From assembly GCA_015069695.1 (NCBI GenBank), contig JADCRZ010000004.1:1-64000 (forward strand): DNA of 64,000 nucleotides. Direction: 5' to 3'. Under the pieces are notes generated by a model. The model made no database searches. It saw only the letters and a list, made by a program, of their open reading frames with translations, and was not told the DNA's origin. This document shows, piece after piece, positions 45,038 through 55,053 of the stretch. The translations under genes were made by a program, and so were the position numbers. Position 1 is the stretch's first letter; each line of letters starts with the position of its first letter. Source of the DNA: Williamsia sp. (lineage in GTDB: Bacteria > Bacteroidota > Bacteroidia > Chitinophagales > Chitinophagaceae).

Positions 45038-46120
45038 TCAGGTTACCGGTTGGGAGGTGATTTCTTTTGCGGGCAGCAGCGGTATCACAACGAGAAACTC
45101 ACGTCCGTCATCGTTTACCATAATTTCTTCCTGGTTCATGAGGCGGTATTTATTGATGATATTGCTCAGCCCGACTTTGTTGCTGGATACATTGCGCACC
45201 TTGCGCTGCAGGTTGTTGCATACGATCAGTTTCCGGCTGTTGGTGGTCATGATCATGATCTTGAGCGGACTTTCCTTGAGCATCATATTGTGCTTCACGG
45301 CATTTTCTATCAGCATTTGCAGCGTGAGGGGCGGCAGCTGGCACAGCATATAATGCGGGTCTATATTGGTTTCCAGCTGCAAGCTTTCGCCATAGCGGGT
45401 TTTGAGCAAGTGAAAATAAGAACTGACAAACTGCATCTCTGCTTCCAGGGTTACCAGTCCGTCTTCGTTGTTGCGCAGCAGGTAGCGGTATACCTTGCTC
45501 ATCTCATCCACAAACTTTTCGGCCCGTTCCGGCTCATCTGAAATCAGGGAAGAAAGAGAATTGAGGCTGTTAAAAAGAAAGTGTGGGTTTACTTGTCCCT
45601 TTAATCCTTCCAGCTGGCTTTGCAGGTTTACTTTTTTGAGCTGCTCCGCTTCATCGGCCAGCTCGCGCCATTTTTCGTAAAAGGCAGCCCCTTCATTGGC
45701 ACTGGTTGCCAGCAAAAGGAGGATCACACTAACGGCCATTACCAGCGAGTAATCTTTCAGGTTGATCTCGTAATTAAGATAGTTGGCGTAATCATAGCCC
45801 CAGAATAGCAGGGTAATACCGGCAATGGTGATGAGGATATAGGAAAGCACGCTCAAGCCGATCCTGCGGAATGTGTTCCTGTATTTGGGAAACCGGTTTA
45901 AAAAGATAGAAGCCATCATGCCGCACAACAGGTAAACAGTAAAAAGCAGGATGAGAACAGGAAGGGTAGCCTGCAGAAAAAACACAAAGCTGCCGAAGTA
46001 CCGTATACCAAACATGACATAGCTGATCCACACGGCAAAAGGCGGAATGATCATCATCATGATGATCCACTCCTTTTTTGTGTAATCAAACGGCTTGATA
46101 TGTCCGGCTATACTGATCAT
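45038..46120 (-). CDS. LytS-type sensor histidine kinase
   Basis: A 360-residue membrane kinase. Four or five hydrophobic segments fill residues 20-160. A coiled linker (KWRELADEAEQLKKVNLQSQL) precedes the His_kinase domain LKGQVNPHFLFNSLNSLSSLI, where the His is phosphorylated, and the HATPase (LTLQMLIENAVKHNM, KVGLSNI). The Met at 46120 (MISIAGHIKPFDYTKKEW) is preferred to the frame start at 46165. With the following LytTR gene it forms a complete two-component system. Confidence 0.9.
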   Translation of the reverse strand: MISIAGHIKPFDYTKKEWIIMMMIIPPFAVWISYVMFGIRYFGSFVFFLQATLPVLILLFTVYLLCGMMASIFLNRFPKYRNTFRRIGLSVLSYILITIAGITLLFWGYDYANYLNYEINLKDYSLVMAVSVILLLLATSANEGAAFYEKWRELADEAEQLKKVNLQSQLEGLKGQVNPHFLFNSLNSLSSLISDEPERAEKFVDEMSKVYRYLLRNNEDGLVTLEAEMQFVSSYFHLLKTRYGESLQLETNIDPHYMLCQLPPLTLQMLIENAVKHNMMLKESPLKIMIMTTNSRKLIVCNNLQRKVRNVSSNKVGLSNIINKYRLMNQEEIMVNDDGREFLVVIPLLPAKEITSQPVT

Positions 46121-46204
46121 CTTAAACCGCCAAAGTAATATAATATATAGCATGGTTGGTAGCAAAACCGGGATGAACTGTAGTTAAGAGTGAATGAAGT
46201 GTCC

Positions 46205-46349
46205 GTCTTGAACCATGATTTACAGGATTTGGGGGATTCGCAGGATTGAAGTGTATCTTACATTGTACTGTTGAAGACCTTGCCGGTTAACTGAATAGTC
46301 CATAACAATCCTGCGAATCCCCTAAATCCTGTAAATCATGGTTCCGGAC
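46205..46349. repeat. Long-armed palindromic element, copy 3
   Basis: The left arm (46205-46248) begins GTCTTGAACCATGATTTACA; the right arm (46306-46349) is its near-perfect reverse complement, with about four differences. The arm reads as GATTTACAG, GATTTGGGG, GATTCGCAG, GATTG, a clear 9-nt period. The loop is 57 nt. It fills the divergent region between the LytS gene and the ABC transporter gene and stops 18 nt before the latter's start codon. Confidence 0.87.
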
Positions 46350-46367
46350 ATTCCTTAAATTGCACAG

Positions 46368-48221
46368 ATGGAATACAGGCCCAGGGGTAGAAAAAGAGAC
46401 GAACCGGCGGAAAAAGAGCAGCTTAGTTTTAAACAGCGCGTAGCGGCACTTACCAATCTTCCGCGGTTTTTCCGGCTGATCTGGCAAACCAGTCCCCTGC
46501 TCACCTGCACCAATATCGGACTGCGCATCGTGCGTTCTGCCCTGCCCTTGTCGATCCTGTATGTCGGCAAGCTGATCATCGACCAGGTCGTTCATCTCAG
46601 CCGCAGCCATGAAGACCTTACAAACCACCGCATCTGGATGCTGGTGGCTGCTGAGTTTGGGCTGGCGATCATTGCAGATATCCTGGGAAGGGCCACGACC
46701 CTTGTCGACAGCCTGCTGGGTGATTTGTTTGCCAACAATACATCCGTAAGGCTGATGAAACATGCGGCCCTGCTCGACCTGGACCAGTTTGAAGACGCAG
46801 TGTTTTACGACAAGCTTGAAAGGGCCCGGCAGCAAACAGTCGGGCGCACCATCCTCCTGTCGCAGGTGCTGAGCCAGGCACAGGACCTGATCACCATGGG
46901 CTTTCTTGCGGTCGGCTTGATGACCTTCAATCCCTGGCTGATCCTCCTGTTGCTGGTGGCGGTCATTCCTGCCTTCCTGGGTGAAAGTCATTTCAACGAC
47001 CGGAGCTATGCCCTCAACCGGCAGCGAACGCCGCAGCGCCGCGAGCTGGACTACCTGCGCTACATCGCCGCCAGTGATGAAACTGCCAAAGAAATCAAGG
47101 TGTTTGGCTTGTCTGATTTTTTAACCGACCGGTTCCGCGAACTGTCTACCGAGTTTTACAACAGCAACCGGAGCCTGGCCATCCGGCGCTCCTCCTGGGG
47201 CTCACTGCTTTCCATGATCGGCACGGCCGGCTACTATGGCGCCTACGTAATGATCATTTACCGGACGATCACAGGCCATCTTTCTATCGGCGATCTTACC
47301 TTCCTGGCCGGTTCATTCCGGCAGCTGCGCAGCCTGCTGGAAAATATCCTGGGCAGGTTTACCAGTGTATCCCAAGGTGCAATCTATCTGCAGGACTTGT
47401 TTGAGTTTTTTGAGATCCGGCCACGCATCACCGTACCATCGAATGCCCGGCCTTTCCCCCATCCCATCCAGCATGGGTTTCAGTTTGAGAATGTAGGATT
47501 CCGCTATACCAACTCTGATAAATGGGTCAACCGGCACCTGAACTTTACCCTGCGGGCCAAAGAAAAGCTGGCCCTGGTAGGAGAAAACGGCGCAGGCAAA
47601 ACCACCCTCGTCAAATTGCTTGTCAGGCTTTACGACCCTACCGAAGGCCGGATCCTGCTGGATGGCTATGACCTGCGTGAATATGACCTGAATGACCTGC
47701 GCAAAAACACCGGCATTATCTTCCAGGATTATCTGCGTTACCAGATGACGGCCGGACAAAATATCGCTGCCGGAAACATCGGGCAAAAAGAAAACAGCCC
47801 GCTCATTGAAGCATCTGCGCGCCAAAGTCTAGCTGATGCGGTAGTTGAGCGTTTCCCGGACAGGTACAACCAGATGCTGGGCCGCCGCTTCAGCAATGGC
47901 GTGGACCTTTCCGGTGGTGAATGGCAGAAAGTAGCCCTGGCAAGGGCTTACATGCGTGATGCCCAATTGCTTGTGCTGGATGAGCCCACATCTGCCCTGG
48001 ATGCAAGGGCCGAGTATGAAGTGTTTCAGCGTTTTTCCGAACTGACCAGCGGCCGTTCAGCCGTGCTGATCTCACACCGGTTTTCTACCGTGCGCATGGC
48101 CGACAGGATCCTGGTGCTTGAAAAAGGCAGGCTGGTGGAAATCGGCAGCCATGAAGAGCTGCTGCAAAAAAGCGGACGGTATGCAGAGCTGTTTAACCTG
48201 CAGGCCAGAGGCTATAAATAA
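46368..48221 (+). CDS. ABC exporter, fused membrane and ATPase domains
   Basis: A 617-residue half-transporter of the MsbA/lipid-drug exporter type. Residues about 30-345 hold six membrane segments; the ATPase follows with Walker A GENGAGKTTL (about 403-412), Q-loop IFQDYLRYQMT, signature LSGGEWQKVALARAYM (about 514), Walker B LLVLDEPTSALD and the H-loop His in VLISHRFSTV. All catalytic motifs are intact; it would act as a homodimer. The substrate is unknown. It stands alone, behind palindrome 3. Confidence 0.9.
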   Translation: MEYRPRGRKRDEPAEKEQLSFKQRVAALTNLPRFFRLIWQTSPLLTCTNIGLRIVRSALPLSILYVGKLIIDQVVHLSRSHEDLTNHRIWMLVAAEFGLAIIADILGRATTLVDSLLGDLFANNTSVRLMKHAALLDLDQFEDAVFYDKLERARQQTVGRTILLSQVLSQAQDLITMGFLAVGLMTFNPWLILLLLVAVIPAFLGESHFNDRSYALNRQRTPQRRELDYLRYIAASDETAKEIKVFGLSDFLTDRFRELSTEFYNSNRSLAIRRSSWGSLLSMIGTAGYYGAYVMIIYRTITGHLSIGDLTFLAGSFRQLRSLLENILGRFTSVSQGAIYLQDLFEFFEIRPRITVPSNARPFPHPIQHGFQFENVGFRYTNSDKWVNRHLNFTLRAKEKLALVGENGAGKTTLVKLLVRLYDPTEGRILLDGYDLREYDLNDLRKNTGIIFQDYLRYQMTAGQNIAAGNIGQKENSPLIEASARQSLADAVVERFPDRYNQMLGRRFSNGVDLSGGEWQKVALARAYMRDAQLLVLDEPTSALDARAEYEVFQRFSELTSGRSAVLISHRFSTVRMADRILVLEKGRLVEIGSHEELLQKSGRYAELFNLQARGYK

Positions 48222-48329
48222 ACTTTTTTACTTTTTGTTTTCGGGATCTGTTTAAGAGAGTTGTTGCTATTTATCTTATCTTCATTGCCTTCCTCCTGCC
48301 CTACTTCCAGGATCACAACCAAAACTTTT

Positions 48330-51300
48330 ATGCAACCAAACTCTACTTGTGTGAGAACAACGCTCCTATTTCTTTGCCTGGTAATTTCCAGTGTCCCTCT
48401 TTTCAGTCAAACTACCCCGGATCAGTGGAAGGCGCGCATTGTAAAAACACCAGGTGCCCTTGGCATAACTGCCGCCGATGCGCAGGAATGCACCATCAGC
48501 AGCAGCTATACAGACGCTTCCAGCGGAATTGAATATGCGTACCTGCAGCAAACCTACCAGCAGCTGCGTGTGTTTAACAATATCATCACCGTTGCTTACA
48601 AAGATGGCAAGCTGGTTCACAGTTCAGGCCGCTTTATCAACCACATCCGGGAACTAAATCTGTCGGCCGCTCCTGCTGTTGAAGCCAACGCTGCCCTGGC
48701 CACTTCTGCACGGCACCTGAACTTAAGAGCACCTGTTCCGCAGCAGCCCAAGCAGAACCGGTTTCAGGCCGAGCACAAGCTGGTTTTTGCACCTGCAGGC
48801 ATTGCCAAAAGAGACATTGAAACAGAGCTGCTCTGGGTACAGGATGATGCAGGAAGCGTACACCTCGCCTGGAATGTAAACATAGATGTGGCAGGATCAG
48901 AAGAGTGGTGGAACGTGCGGGTAGATGCGCGCAGCGGGGAGGTGGTCAACAAAGACAGCTGGACGGTTCATGAAGCTGCCTACGACCCGGCCTGCCGGGA
49001 AGAGAACAGCCGGATCGAGCGGCAGGTGATGCAGGCCAATCCGTTTGCCGGTCAGGCATTCAGCCAGTCGCTGCGCAATTCGGCTACTTTGTGGAGCCCG
49101 CCCAACGTAGAAAATGCAAGCTATCTGGTAGTGCCGTTCCCCTACGAAAGCAGGAATTTCGGGCCTGTTGCTGTGGACAACAATCCCTGGCTGAAAACAG
49201 GTGCCAACAATCCGGCCACATCATACGGCTGGCATTTTGATGGCACTACGAATTACCTGATCACAAGGGGTAATAATGTTTATGCATACGACGACACTGC
49301 AATGAGAAACGTGCCCGGAAAATCGGCTACTTCAACAACCCTGGCACCCAATCTTACGTTTGCGTATTCACCAGATTTCTCAAAACAGCCGGTTGATTCC
49401 ATTAACCAGGGTTTCAACCTGACCAATCTTTTCTACTGGAACAATATTGTACACGATGTTACTTACCAGTACGGATTTAACGAAAGTGCCGGAAATTTTC
49501 AAACCAACAACCTGGGACGAGGCGGTTCGGGCAATGATCATGTGCTGGCGGAGGCGCAGGATGGTTCCGGTTACGACAATGCAAACTTCAGTACATCGCC
49601 CGATGGCTCGAGCGGAAGAATGCAGATGTATTTGTGGGCTAAGGAAGTGCCCTTAAAGGTAACAGCTCCCTCTTCTATAACCGGCTCATATACTGCAGTA
49701 GAAAGCAATGTCAGCCTCAACAACAAGCTTTGGAAGAAAGGGTCCCTTACAGGGCAGGTTGTCATCTATAATGATTCTACCGGTACGCAACTGGGATGTG
49801 ATTCATCAAAACTTCCAGTGAATTCCGTGGCGGGTAAAATCGCCCTGATGTATAGGGGTGGAACCAACTGTAACTTCAGCACCAAATTTCGCACGGCCCA
49901 GAAAGCAGGCGCCATCGGATTGATTGTAGTAAACAACGTTTCGGGTGCTCCTATAACCATGGGGGCAACTCCAGCAGACAATGCGATTGTAATTCCAGGT
50001 TTTATGATTTCTCAGGAAGATGGTGCAAAGATAGTAGCAGAGATTTCTAACGGCGTAAATATTAGCATAAACCCGGATATATTGCTCGACGGAGATATTG
50101 ACAATGGCGTGATCACGCATGAGTACGGTCATGGCGTATCCAACCGGCTGACCGGCGGCAGGCTCAACGCCAGCTGCCTGGGCAATGCCGAACAAGGCGG
50201 TGAAGGCTGGAGCGATTACCTCGCCCTGATGATCACCACCGACTGGTCCAATGCAAAGCTCACCGATGGACCTAAACCCCGTCCGATGGCAACCTATGCT
50301 AACGGACAAAATGCCACTGGCGGCGGATTGCGGCGTTTTCCTTACAGCACTGATCTGCTGATAGATACCCTCACCTATGCCAATGTAGCCAGCAACACCG
50401 AAGTGCATGCGATCGGAGAAGTATGGTGTTCTGCGCTGTGGGACATGACCTGGAACATCATCCAGCATGAAGGAAGTATTACACCCGATATCTACACCAG
50501 TACAGGCAATGGCGGCAATATCATTTCATTGAAACTGGTGATGGAAGGCATGAAGCTGCAACCCTGCCGCCCCGGTTTTCTGGATGCGCGCAATGCCATC
50601 CTGGCCGCTGATTCTATTCTGTACAACAACCGGCACAAATGTGATATCTGGAACGCATTTGCCCGCAGGGGCATGGGCTTCAGCGCCCTGCAAGGCCTGT
50701 CGACCAGTGCAAGCGATCAAACGCCTGCATTTGATGTACCTTCCGGTATCCTGCTCACCAAGTCAGCGGCTCCTTCTTCTGTATCGCTCAACCAGCAAAT
50801 CACGACGAACCTGACGCTTACATGCCAGTGTGCTGTACCCGCAAACGGCTTTACGGTGAGTGACACCATTCCGGCCGGCTTTCGTTATGTCAGCAGCACA
50901 CAAGGCGCTGTAGAAGGCAATGTAGTCAAGTTCTCTCCCATCAGTTTCAACAACCCGCTTGAGTCACGCACACTGGGCGTAACCCTGGTTGCTAACGGTG
51001 CCGCCTGCCCGATGGTAAAATCTGTCAACGACAACCGCGACACAGATTCAACAGGCGGCTTTGCAAACGCCCGCATCAGTGGAAACAGCAACTGGGTTTC
51101 TTCTACCAACCGTACTTACAGCGGTGCACGCGCCTGGTACGCAGCGGATGCTTCTGCAGCCTCCAACTTCACCTTAACGTCCGCTCCATTTGCCGTCTCC
51201 TCCCTGTCTGTGCTTTCTTTCTGGCATTACTTTGTAACAGAGAACGGACTTGATGGCGGCAAAGTAGAAATCTCATCCAACAATGGCGCCACCTGGACGG

Positions 51301-52193
51301 ATGCAAGACCTCTTTTCCTGCAAAATGGCTACAACACCCAGCTCAATACCGGTGCGCCGGAGCCAAATACGTTTGCGTTCAGCGGCACCAGCTATGCTAC
51401 AAGCAGCAGCAATGGCGGTCAGTTCATCCAATCGCTCGTGAACCTGTCGGGCTATAACGGACAAACCATCCAGGTTCGGTTGCGCTTTTTGACAAACGCA
51501 AACAATGCCAGTGGTCAGTCATATGATGGCTGGTATGTTGATGACATCTCGGTTACCAACGGCTGTGGCGGCATCAGCAAAATAGCCCTTAACAATACCA
51601 CCAACCGGACTGATTCTCTCTACCTGCCTGTATTTATTACACCCGTGCAGGCACCGCTTCCGCTTACCCTGGTAAGTTTCCTTGCGCGGCAGACAGGCAG
51701 CGAAGTAGCGCTGCAATGGCAAACCAGCACCGAGCTCAATGTACAGGACTATACCATCGAACGCAGTGCTGACGGCCGCAACTGGGCCCCCCTGGGTTCT
51801 GTACGGGCCACGAACAACAACACAGCCTTTTATAGCTATACCGATCAGCAACCGCTGCCGGGCAAGACCAACTACTACCGCATCCGCATGACAGACAAAG
51901 ACGGACAGTATACCTATACCATCATCCGCGTGATCACCCTTGCTGAAAGCGGTATAGCATCCATGAGCCCCAATCCGGCACGTGAGGGAACCACGGTCTA
52001 TTTCGCCGGCAAGGTAATCGGTGCAGAGCTTCTGCTTACCGATCTCACCGGCAGGGTCCTCCAACGCCATATAGTAGCCGACAACGCAGTTTCTTACAGG
52101 CTGCCAACAGCAGGTTTACCTGCAGGCACTTACCTCGTGAAAATGCAATTGAGTACAGGTATGGTAACAAAGAAGTTAGTGGTGGGGCAATAA
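48330..52193 (+). CDS. M36 (fungalysin) metalloprotease with type IX sorting domain
   Basis: A 1287-residue secreted protease. Order: signal peptide (TTLLFLCLVISSVPLFSQ); FTP-type propeptide; M36 catalytic domain split by a protease-associated domain (VAGKIALMYRGGTNCNF...GAIGLIVVNN); zinc site HEYGH (H597, E598, H601) with the later Glu in QGGEGWSDYLAL; a DUF11-like region (SLNQQITTNLTLTCQCAV); a jelly-roll domain; and a type IX C-terminal domain beginning MSPNPAREG. The frame extends to 48261, but the Met at 48330 gives the signal peptide. Likely digests extracellular protein. Confidence 0.9.
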   Translation: MQPNSTCVRTTLLFLCLVISSVPLFSQTTPDQWKARIVKTPGALGITAADAQECTISSSYTDASSGIEYAYLQQTYQQLRVFNNIITVAYKDGKLVHSSGRFINHIRELNLSAAPAVEANAALATSARHLNLRAPVPQQPKQNRFQAEHKLVFAPAGIAKRDIETELLWVQDDAGSVHLAWNVNIDVAGSEEWWNVRVDARSGEVVNKDSWTVHEAAYDPACREENSRIERQVMQANPFAGQAFSQSLRNSATLWSPPNVENASYLVVPFPYESRNFGPVAVDNNPWLKTGANNPATSYGWHFDGTTNYLITRGNNVYAYDDTAMRNVPGKSATSTTLAPNLTFAYSPDFSKQPVDSINQGFNLTNLFYWNNIVHDVTYQYGFNESAGNFQTNNLGRGGSGNDHVLAEAQDGSGYDNANFSTSPDGSSGRMQMYLWAKEVPLKVTAPSSITGSYTAVESNVSLNNKLWKKGSLTGQVVIYNDSTGTQLGCDSSKLPVNSVAGKIALMYRGGTNCNFSTKFRTAQKAGAIGLIVVNNVSGAPITMGATPADNAIVIPGFMISQEDGAKIVAEISNGVNISINPDILLDGDIDNGVITHEYGHGVSNRLTGGRLNASCLGNAEQGGEGWSDYLALMITTDWSNAKLTDGPKPRPMATYANGQNATGGGLRRFPYSTDLLIDTLTYANVASNTEVHAIGEVWCSALWDMTWNIIQHEGSITPDIYTSTGNGGNIISLKLVMEGMKLQPCRPGFLDARNAILAADSILYNNRHKCDIWNAFARRGMGFSALQGLSTSASDQTPAFDVPSGILLTKSAAPSSVSLNQQITTNLTLTCQCAVPANGFTVSDTIPAGFRYVSSTQGAVEGNVVKFSPISFNNPLESRTLGVTLVANGAACPMVKSVNDNRDTDSTGGFANARISGNSNWVSSTNRTYSGARAWYAADASAASNFTLTSAPFAVSSLSVLSFWHYFVTENGLDGGKVEISSNNGATWTDARPLFLQNGYNTQLNTGAPEPNTFAFSGTSYATSSSNGGQFIQSLVNLSGYNGQTIQVRLRFLTNANNASGQSYDGWYVDDISVTNGCGGISKIALNNTTNRTDSLYLPVFITPVQAPLPLTLVSFLARQTGSEVALQWQTSTELNVQDYTIERSADGRNWAPLGSVRATNNNTAFYSYTDQQPLPGKTNYYRIRMTDKDGQYTYTIIRVITLAESGIASMSPNPAREGTTVYFAGKVIGAELLLTDLTGRVLQRHIVADNAVSYRLPTAGLPAGTYLVKMQLSTGMVTKKLVVGQ

Positions 52194-52219
52194 AGCAAAC
52201 TATGTAAAGCCTTGTTCAC

Positions 52220-52272
52220 AAAGAGCGCCCTCTTCTAAACCGAAAGGAATAGAAGAGGGCGCTCTCTTTTTT
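52220..52272. terminator. Bidirectional terminator
   Basis: AAGAGCGCCCTCTTCTA pairs with TAGAAGAGGGCGCTCT (52250-52265) and is followed by a T run to 52272. It serves the M36 protease gene on the plus strand and lies just past the end of the convergent TIGR02757 gene. Confidence 0.85.
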
Positions 52273-53044
52273 AAAACCGTTCTTCTGCGCCCAGTCCGAA
52301 CAAGGCATAATCATACTTTACCGGGTCATCGGGATCAAGCTCGCGCAGGCTGGCGGTAAGTTCGAGGGCTGCCTGCCAGTCGAGCTGCTTGCGGGTAAGC
52401 AGGCCAAAGCGGGCGGCTACCCGGGCAACATGTACATCAATGGGACATACAAGCTGGGCAGGAGAAATCTCTTTCCATATTCCGAAGTCCACGCCCCGGT
52501 CATCCTTGCGCACCATCCAGCGCAGAAACATATTCAGCCGTTTACAGGTTGAACCCTTGGCCGGAGAAGCAATGTGTTTGCGGGTATGGGCGGGTGCATG
52601 CTCAAGTTGAAAAACAGTTTGGTAAAAACCATTCAATGCAGGTTCGGTTGACAGATCATGCTCCTGCATACCTGTTGTAAAAGCGGTTTGGAGCGACTCA
52701 TGCTGGCTGTAATGGTGATGAAGAAATTCAACGAGGTACAGGATGTCTGTTGCATTAAATGTGCGGTGTTTAAAGTGTAGCAGCCGCAACAGATCGGCCG
52801 GCCGATGGCTGAGTACAAAATCATGCGGAGCCTCTTGCATCAGCGCCATCAGTTCCCTGGATTTGAGCAGGATGGTGGTCCGGTTGCCCCACGCAAACAA
52901 TGCCGCAAAAAACCCGGCTATTTCTATGTCCTGCTTTTTTGTAAACCGGTGCGGGATAGATACAGGATCGTCCGCTATAAAAGCAGGCCGGTTAAATTCA
53001 TCTGCCTTTTTGTTTAAGAAATCGATCAGGTGCTGGTTGGCCAT
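52271..53044 (-). CDS. TIGR02757-family protein
   Basis: A 257-residue cytoplasmic protein. The N-terminal DDPVSIPHRFTKKQDIEIAGF and FAALFAWGNRTTIL, and C-terminal RMNMFLRWMVRKD-type and CPIDVHVARVAARFGLL segments match the family, whose pattern (helix-hairpin-like C-terminus with LDVH or VDVH) recalls DNA glycosylases of the HhH-GPD type. No catalytic assignment is certain. It is conserved in Bacteroidota and other groups. Its neighbours offer no functional hint. Confidence 0.8.
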   Translation of the reverse strand: MANQHLIDFLNKKADEFNRPAFIADDPVSIPHRFTKKQDIEIAGFFAALFAWGNRTTILLKSRELMALMQEAPHDFVLSHRPADLLRLLHFKHRTFNATDILYLVEFLHHHYSQHESLQTAFTTGMQEHDLSTEPALNGFYQTVFQLEHAPAHTRKHIASPAKGSTCKRLNMFLRWMVRKDDRGVDFGIWKEISPAQLVCPIDVHVARVAARFGLLTRKQLDWQAALELTASLRELDPDDPVKYDYALFGLGAEERF

Positions 53045-53089
53045 TTGAGGGGAACCGTTTTATGCTGTGCAGCGGCATCGATCATGCTT

Positions 53090-53386
53090 TTATTCTGTTT
53101 CGTACAACCTGAGCCGGTTTTTCAGCAGGCGGATTTCAGCCTGCATGTTTTGCACCCGGTCGAGCAGGTGCAGGATAGCATCCATGCCCTCCAGGTTGAT
53201 GTCAAGATCAAAATGCATGCGCACCAGCTGTTCCAGCCTGAGCAGCTGCACAGCAGGAATAAAAGGATGATCTTCTACCATGGTCACCTCAATCAATCCA
53301 ACCGATTGAAGCGAGTCGATAAAGCCTCCTTCGATCTGGTGAATGGCGCAAAACTCAGCGACCGGTATCATTTCAGGTGTTTCCAT
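53090..53386 (-). CDS. cbpM: CbpM-like chaperone modulator
   Basis: A 98-residue MerR-like helical protein. PEMIPVAEFCAIHQIEGGF followed by LIEVTMVEDHPFIPAVQL and a C-terminal coiled coil (LLDRVQNMQAEIRLLKNRL) fits CbpM, which binds the J-domain of CbpA and lowers its activity. The position directly after cbpA (12-nt gap) supports this. The start is the ATG at 53386; a TTG two codons earlier is less likely. Confidence 0.8.
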   Translation of the reverse strand: METPEMIPVAEFCAIHQIEGGFIDSLQSVGLIEVTMVEDHPFIPAVQLLRLEQLVRMHFDLDINLEGMDAILHLLDRVQNMQAEIRLLKNRLRLYETE

Positions 53387-53398
53387 ATACAAGGCATT

Positions 53399-54292
53399 TT
53401 AAGAAGCAGCCAGTTCCTGGAACAAAGCCCGCTGCTTGTCAGTAAGGTTGGTAGGAATCTTTACAGTATAGGTTACAAATAAATCGCCAAACTCGCCTTC
53501 CTTCTTATACACGGGAAAGCCTTTTCCCTTGAGGCGTATTTTTGATCCGTTCTGCGTTTCAGGTTTTACCTTGAGCTTGATCTTGCCGCCGAGCGTATCA
53601 AGGGTAATTTCTCCACCCAGCACGGCCGTGTACAAATCCAGTTCTGTTGTTGTGTACAGGTCATTGCCCTCTCTTTTAAGCGGAGGCTGGTCTTCTATTA
53701 CGAATGTAATATACAGGTCGCCATTGGGTCCGCCATTGGCACCGGGTGCCCCATGGCCTTTGAGCTTGATCACTTGTCCGTTTTCTACCCCGGCCTGCAC
53801 GGTGATCCGGATGCTTTTACCCCCGATTGTAAAGGTCTGCTGATGGGTATGGTAAGCATCTGCCAACGTGAGCTTCAGCTCGGCATTGTAATCCTGTCCG
53901 CGGAAAGCACCTCTTCTTCCCCGGGGCTCACCGCCGCTCCGGCCAAAAAGAGATTCAAAAAAAGAAGAGAAATCGCCGCTGCCGCCGTCGCCGGAACCGG
54001 AGAAATCAAATGAGCCAAAATCTTGTTGGTTTCCTTGAGAAGCGCGCGCTTTTTCAAATTCTTCGGCATGCTTCCAGTCTTTGCCGTACTGGTCGTATTT
54101 TTTGCGCTTCTCCGGATCGCTGAGCACTTCATTGGCCTCGTTGATCTGCTGAAATTTTTTATTGGCTTCCTTGTCGTTGGGATTGAGATCGGGATGATAC
54201 TTTCTCGCTAGCTTGCGGTAAGCATTTTTAATGTCGGCCTCGCCGGCCCCTTTCTCTATACCCAGCACTTTGTAGTAATCGATGTATTCCAT
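53399..54292 (-). CDS. cbpA: CbpA-type DnaJ co-chaperone
   Basis: A 297-residue J-protein that stimulates DnaK ATPase. The J-domain is at 1-70, with the essential HPD at 33-35. A Gly/Phe-rich linker ([18 protein letters not shown]) follows, then two beta-sandwich C-terminal domains ([34 protein letters not shown]). There is no CXXCXGXG zinc-finger, which distinguishes CbpA from DnaJ. Forms an operon with cbpM. Confidence 0.93.
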   Translation of the reverse strand: MEYIDYYKVLGIEKGAGEADIKNAYRKLARKYHPDLNPNDKEANKKFQQINEANEVLSDPEKRKKYDQYGKDWKHAEEFEKARASQGNQQDFGSFDFSGSGDGGSGDFSSFFESLFGRSGGEPRGRRGAFRGQDYNAELKLTLADAYHTHQQTFTIGGKSIRITVQAGVENGQVIKLKGHGAPGANGGPNGDLYITFVIEDQPPLKREGNDLYTTTELDLYTAVLGGEITLDTLGGKIKLKVKPETQNGSKIRLKGKGFPVYKKEGEFGDLFVTYTVKIPTNLTDKQRALFQELAAS

Positions 54293-54436
54293 GAATCAGG
54301 CTTTAAAAACCAGCAATCAGAAGCTTGTTCCATAAACCGGCAAAGGCATGAAACAAGATGCAGCTGCAAGTTATGTACAAGTATAATTATTTTGCAGTAT
54401 TGAGTATTTTATAAATCTTTAAAGAAAATTGCTGCC

Positions 54437-55033
54437 ATGGAAGCAACCACCACTAACATTGCCATCAAAGACACAACTGCCAACCCTGCTCCCCTGGGTC
54501 TCCTTGGGTTTGGCATGACCACCATTCTTCTTAACATCCACAATGCAGGTTTTTTTGAGCTTGATTCCATGATCATGGGAATGGGCATATTCATGGGAGG
54601 CATCGCACAGATTTTTGCCGGCCTGCAGGAATGGAAAAAGAACAACACATTCGGAGCGACCGCTTTCACGGCATATGGTTCTTTCTGGCTTTCCCTGGTA
54701 GCCTTGTGGCTGATACCCAAAACAAGCTTTGGGGCCGAGTACAAATCAAGCGAAATAGCTGTTGGGTTTTATCTGCTGATGTGGGGACTGTTTACCCTGT
54801 TTATGTTTATCGGCACACTCAAAATCAACATTACGCTTCAGATCATCTTTTTCTCCCTAACTGTCCTGTTCTTCCTGCTGGCGGCCAGCGATTTCACCGG
54901 CAACAAATCTATCCGCGTATTCGGAGGATGGGTGGGCATCTTCTGTGGCTTGTCTGCTTTTTACGGCTGCGTGGCGCAGGTGCTCAATGAAGTGTACGGC
55001 CGAACAGTGCTGCCTATCCGGCGCAGCGCATAA
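54437..55033 (+). CDS. satP: SatP/GPR1-FUN34-YaaH family acetate transporter
   Basis: A 198-residue membrane protein with six predicted segments. The family motif NPAPLGLLGFGMTTILL is present near the N-terminus, and GMGIFMGGIAQIFAGLQEWKK follows segment two, as in bacterial acetate/succinate permeases. No partner genes for acetate use are adjacent. Confidence 0.9.
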   Translation: MEATTTNIAIKDTTANPAPLGLLGFGMTTILLNIHNAGFFELDSMIMGMGIFMGGIAQIFAGLQEWKKNNTFGATAFTAYGSFWLSLVALWLIPKTSFGAEYKSSEIAVGFYLLMWGLFTLFMFIGTLKINITLQIIFFSLTVLFFLLAASDFTGNKSIRVFGGWVGIFCGLSAFYGCVAQVLNEVYGRTVLPIRRSA

Positions 55034-55053
55034 GCCATTTTAGAGGTACAAGG

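Noticed and set aside
46287-46991. Minus-strand 234-codon frame near the ABC transporter start
   Set aside because: Gln- and His-rich antisense reading of the transporter gene that also runs through palindrome 3; not credible.
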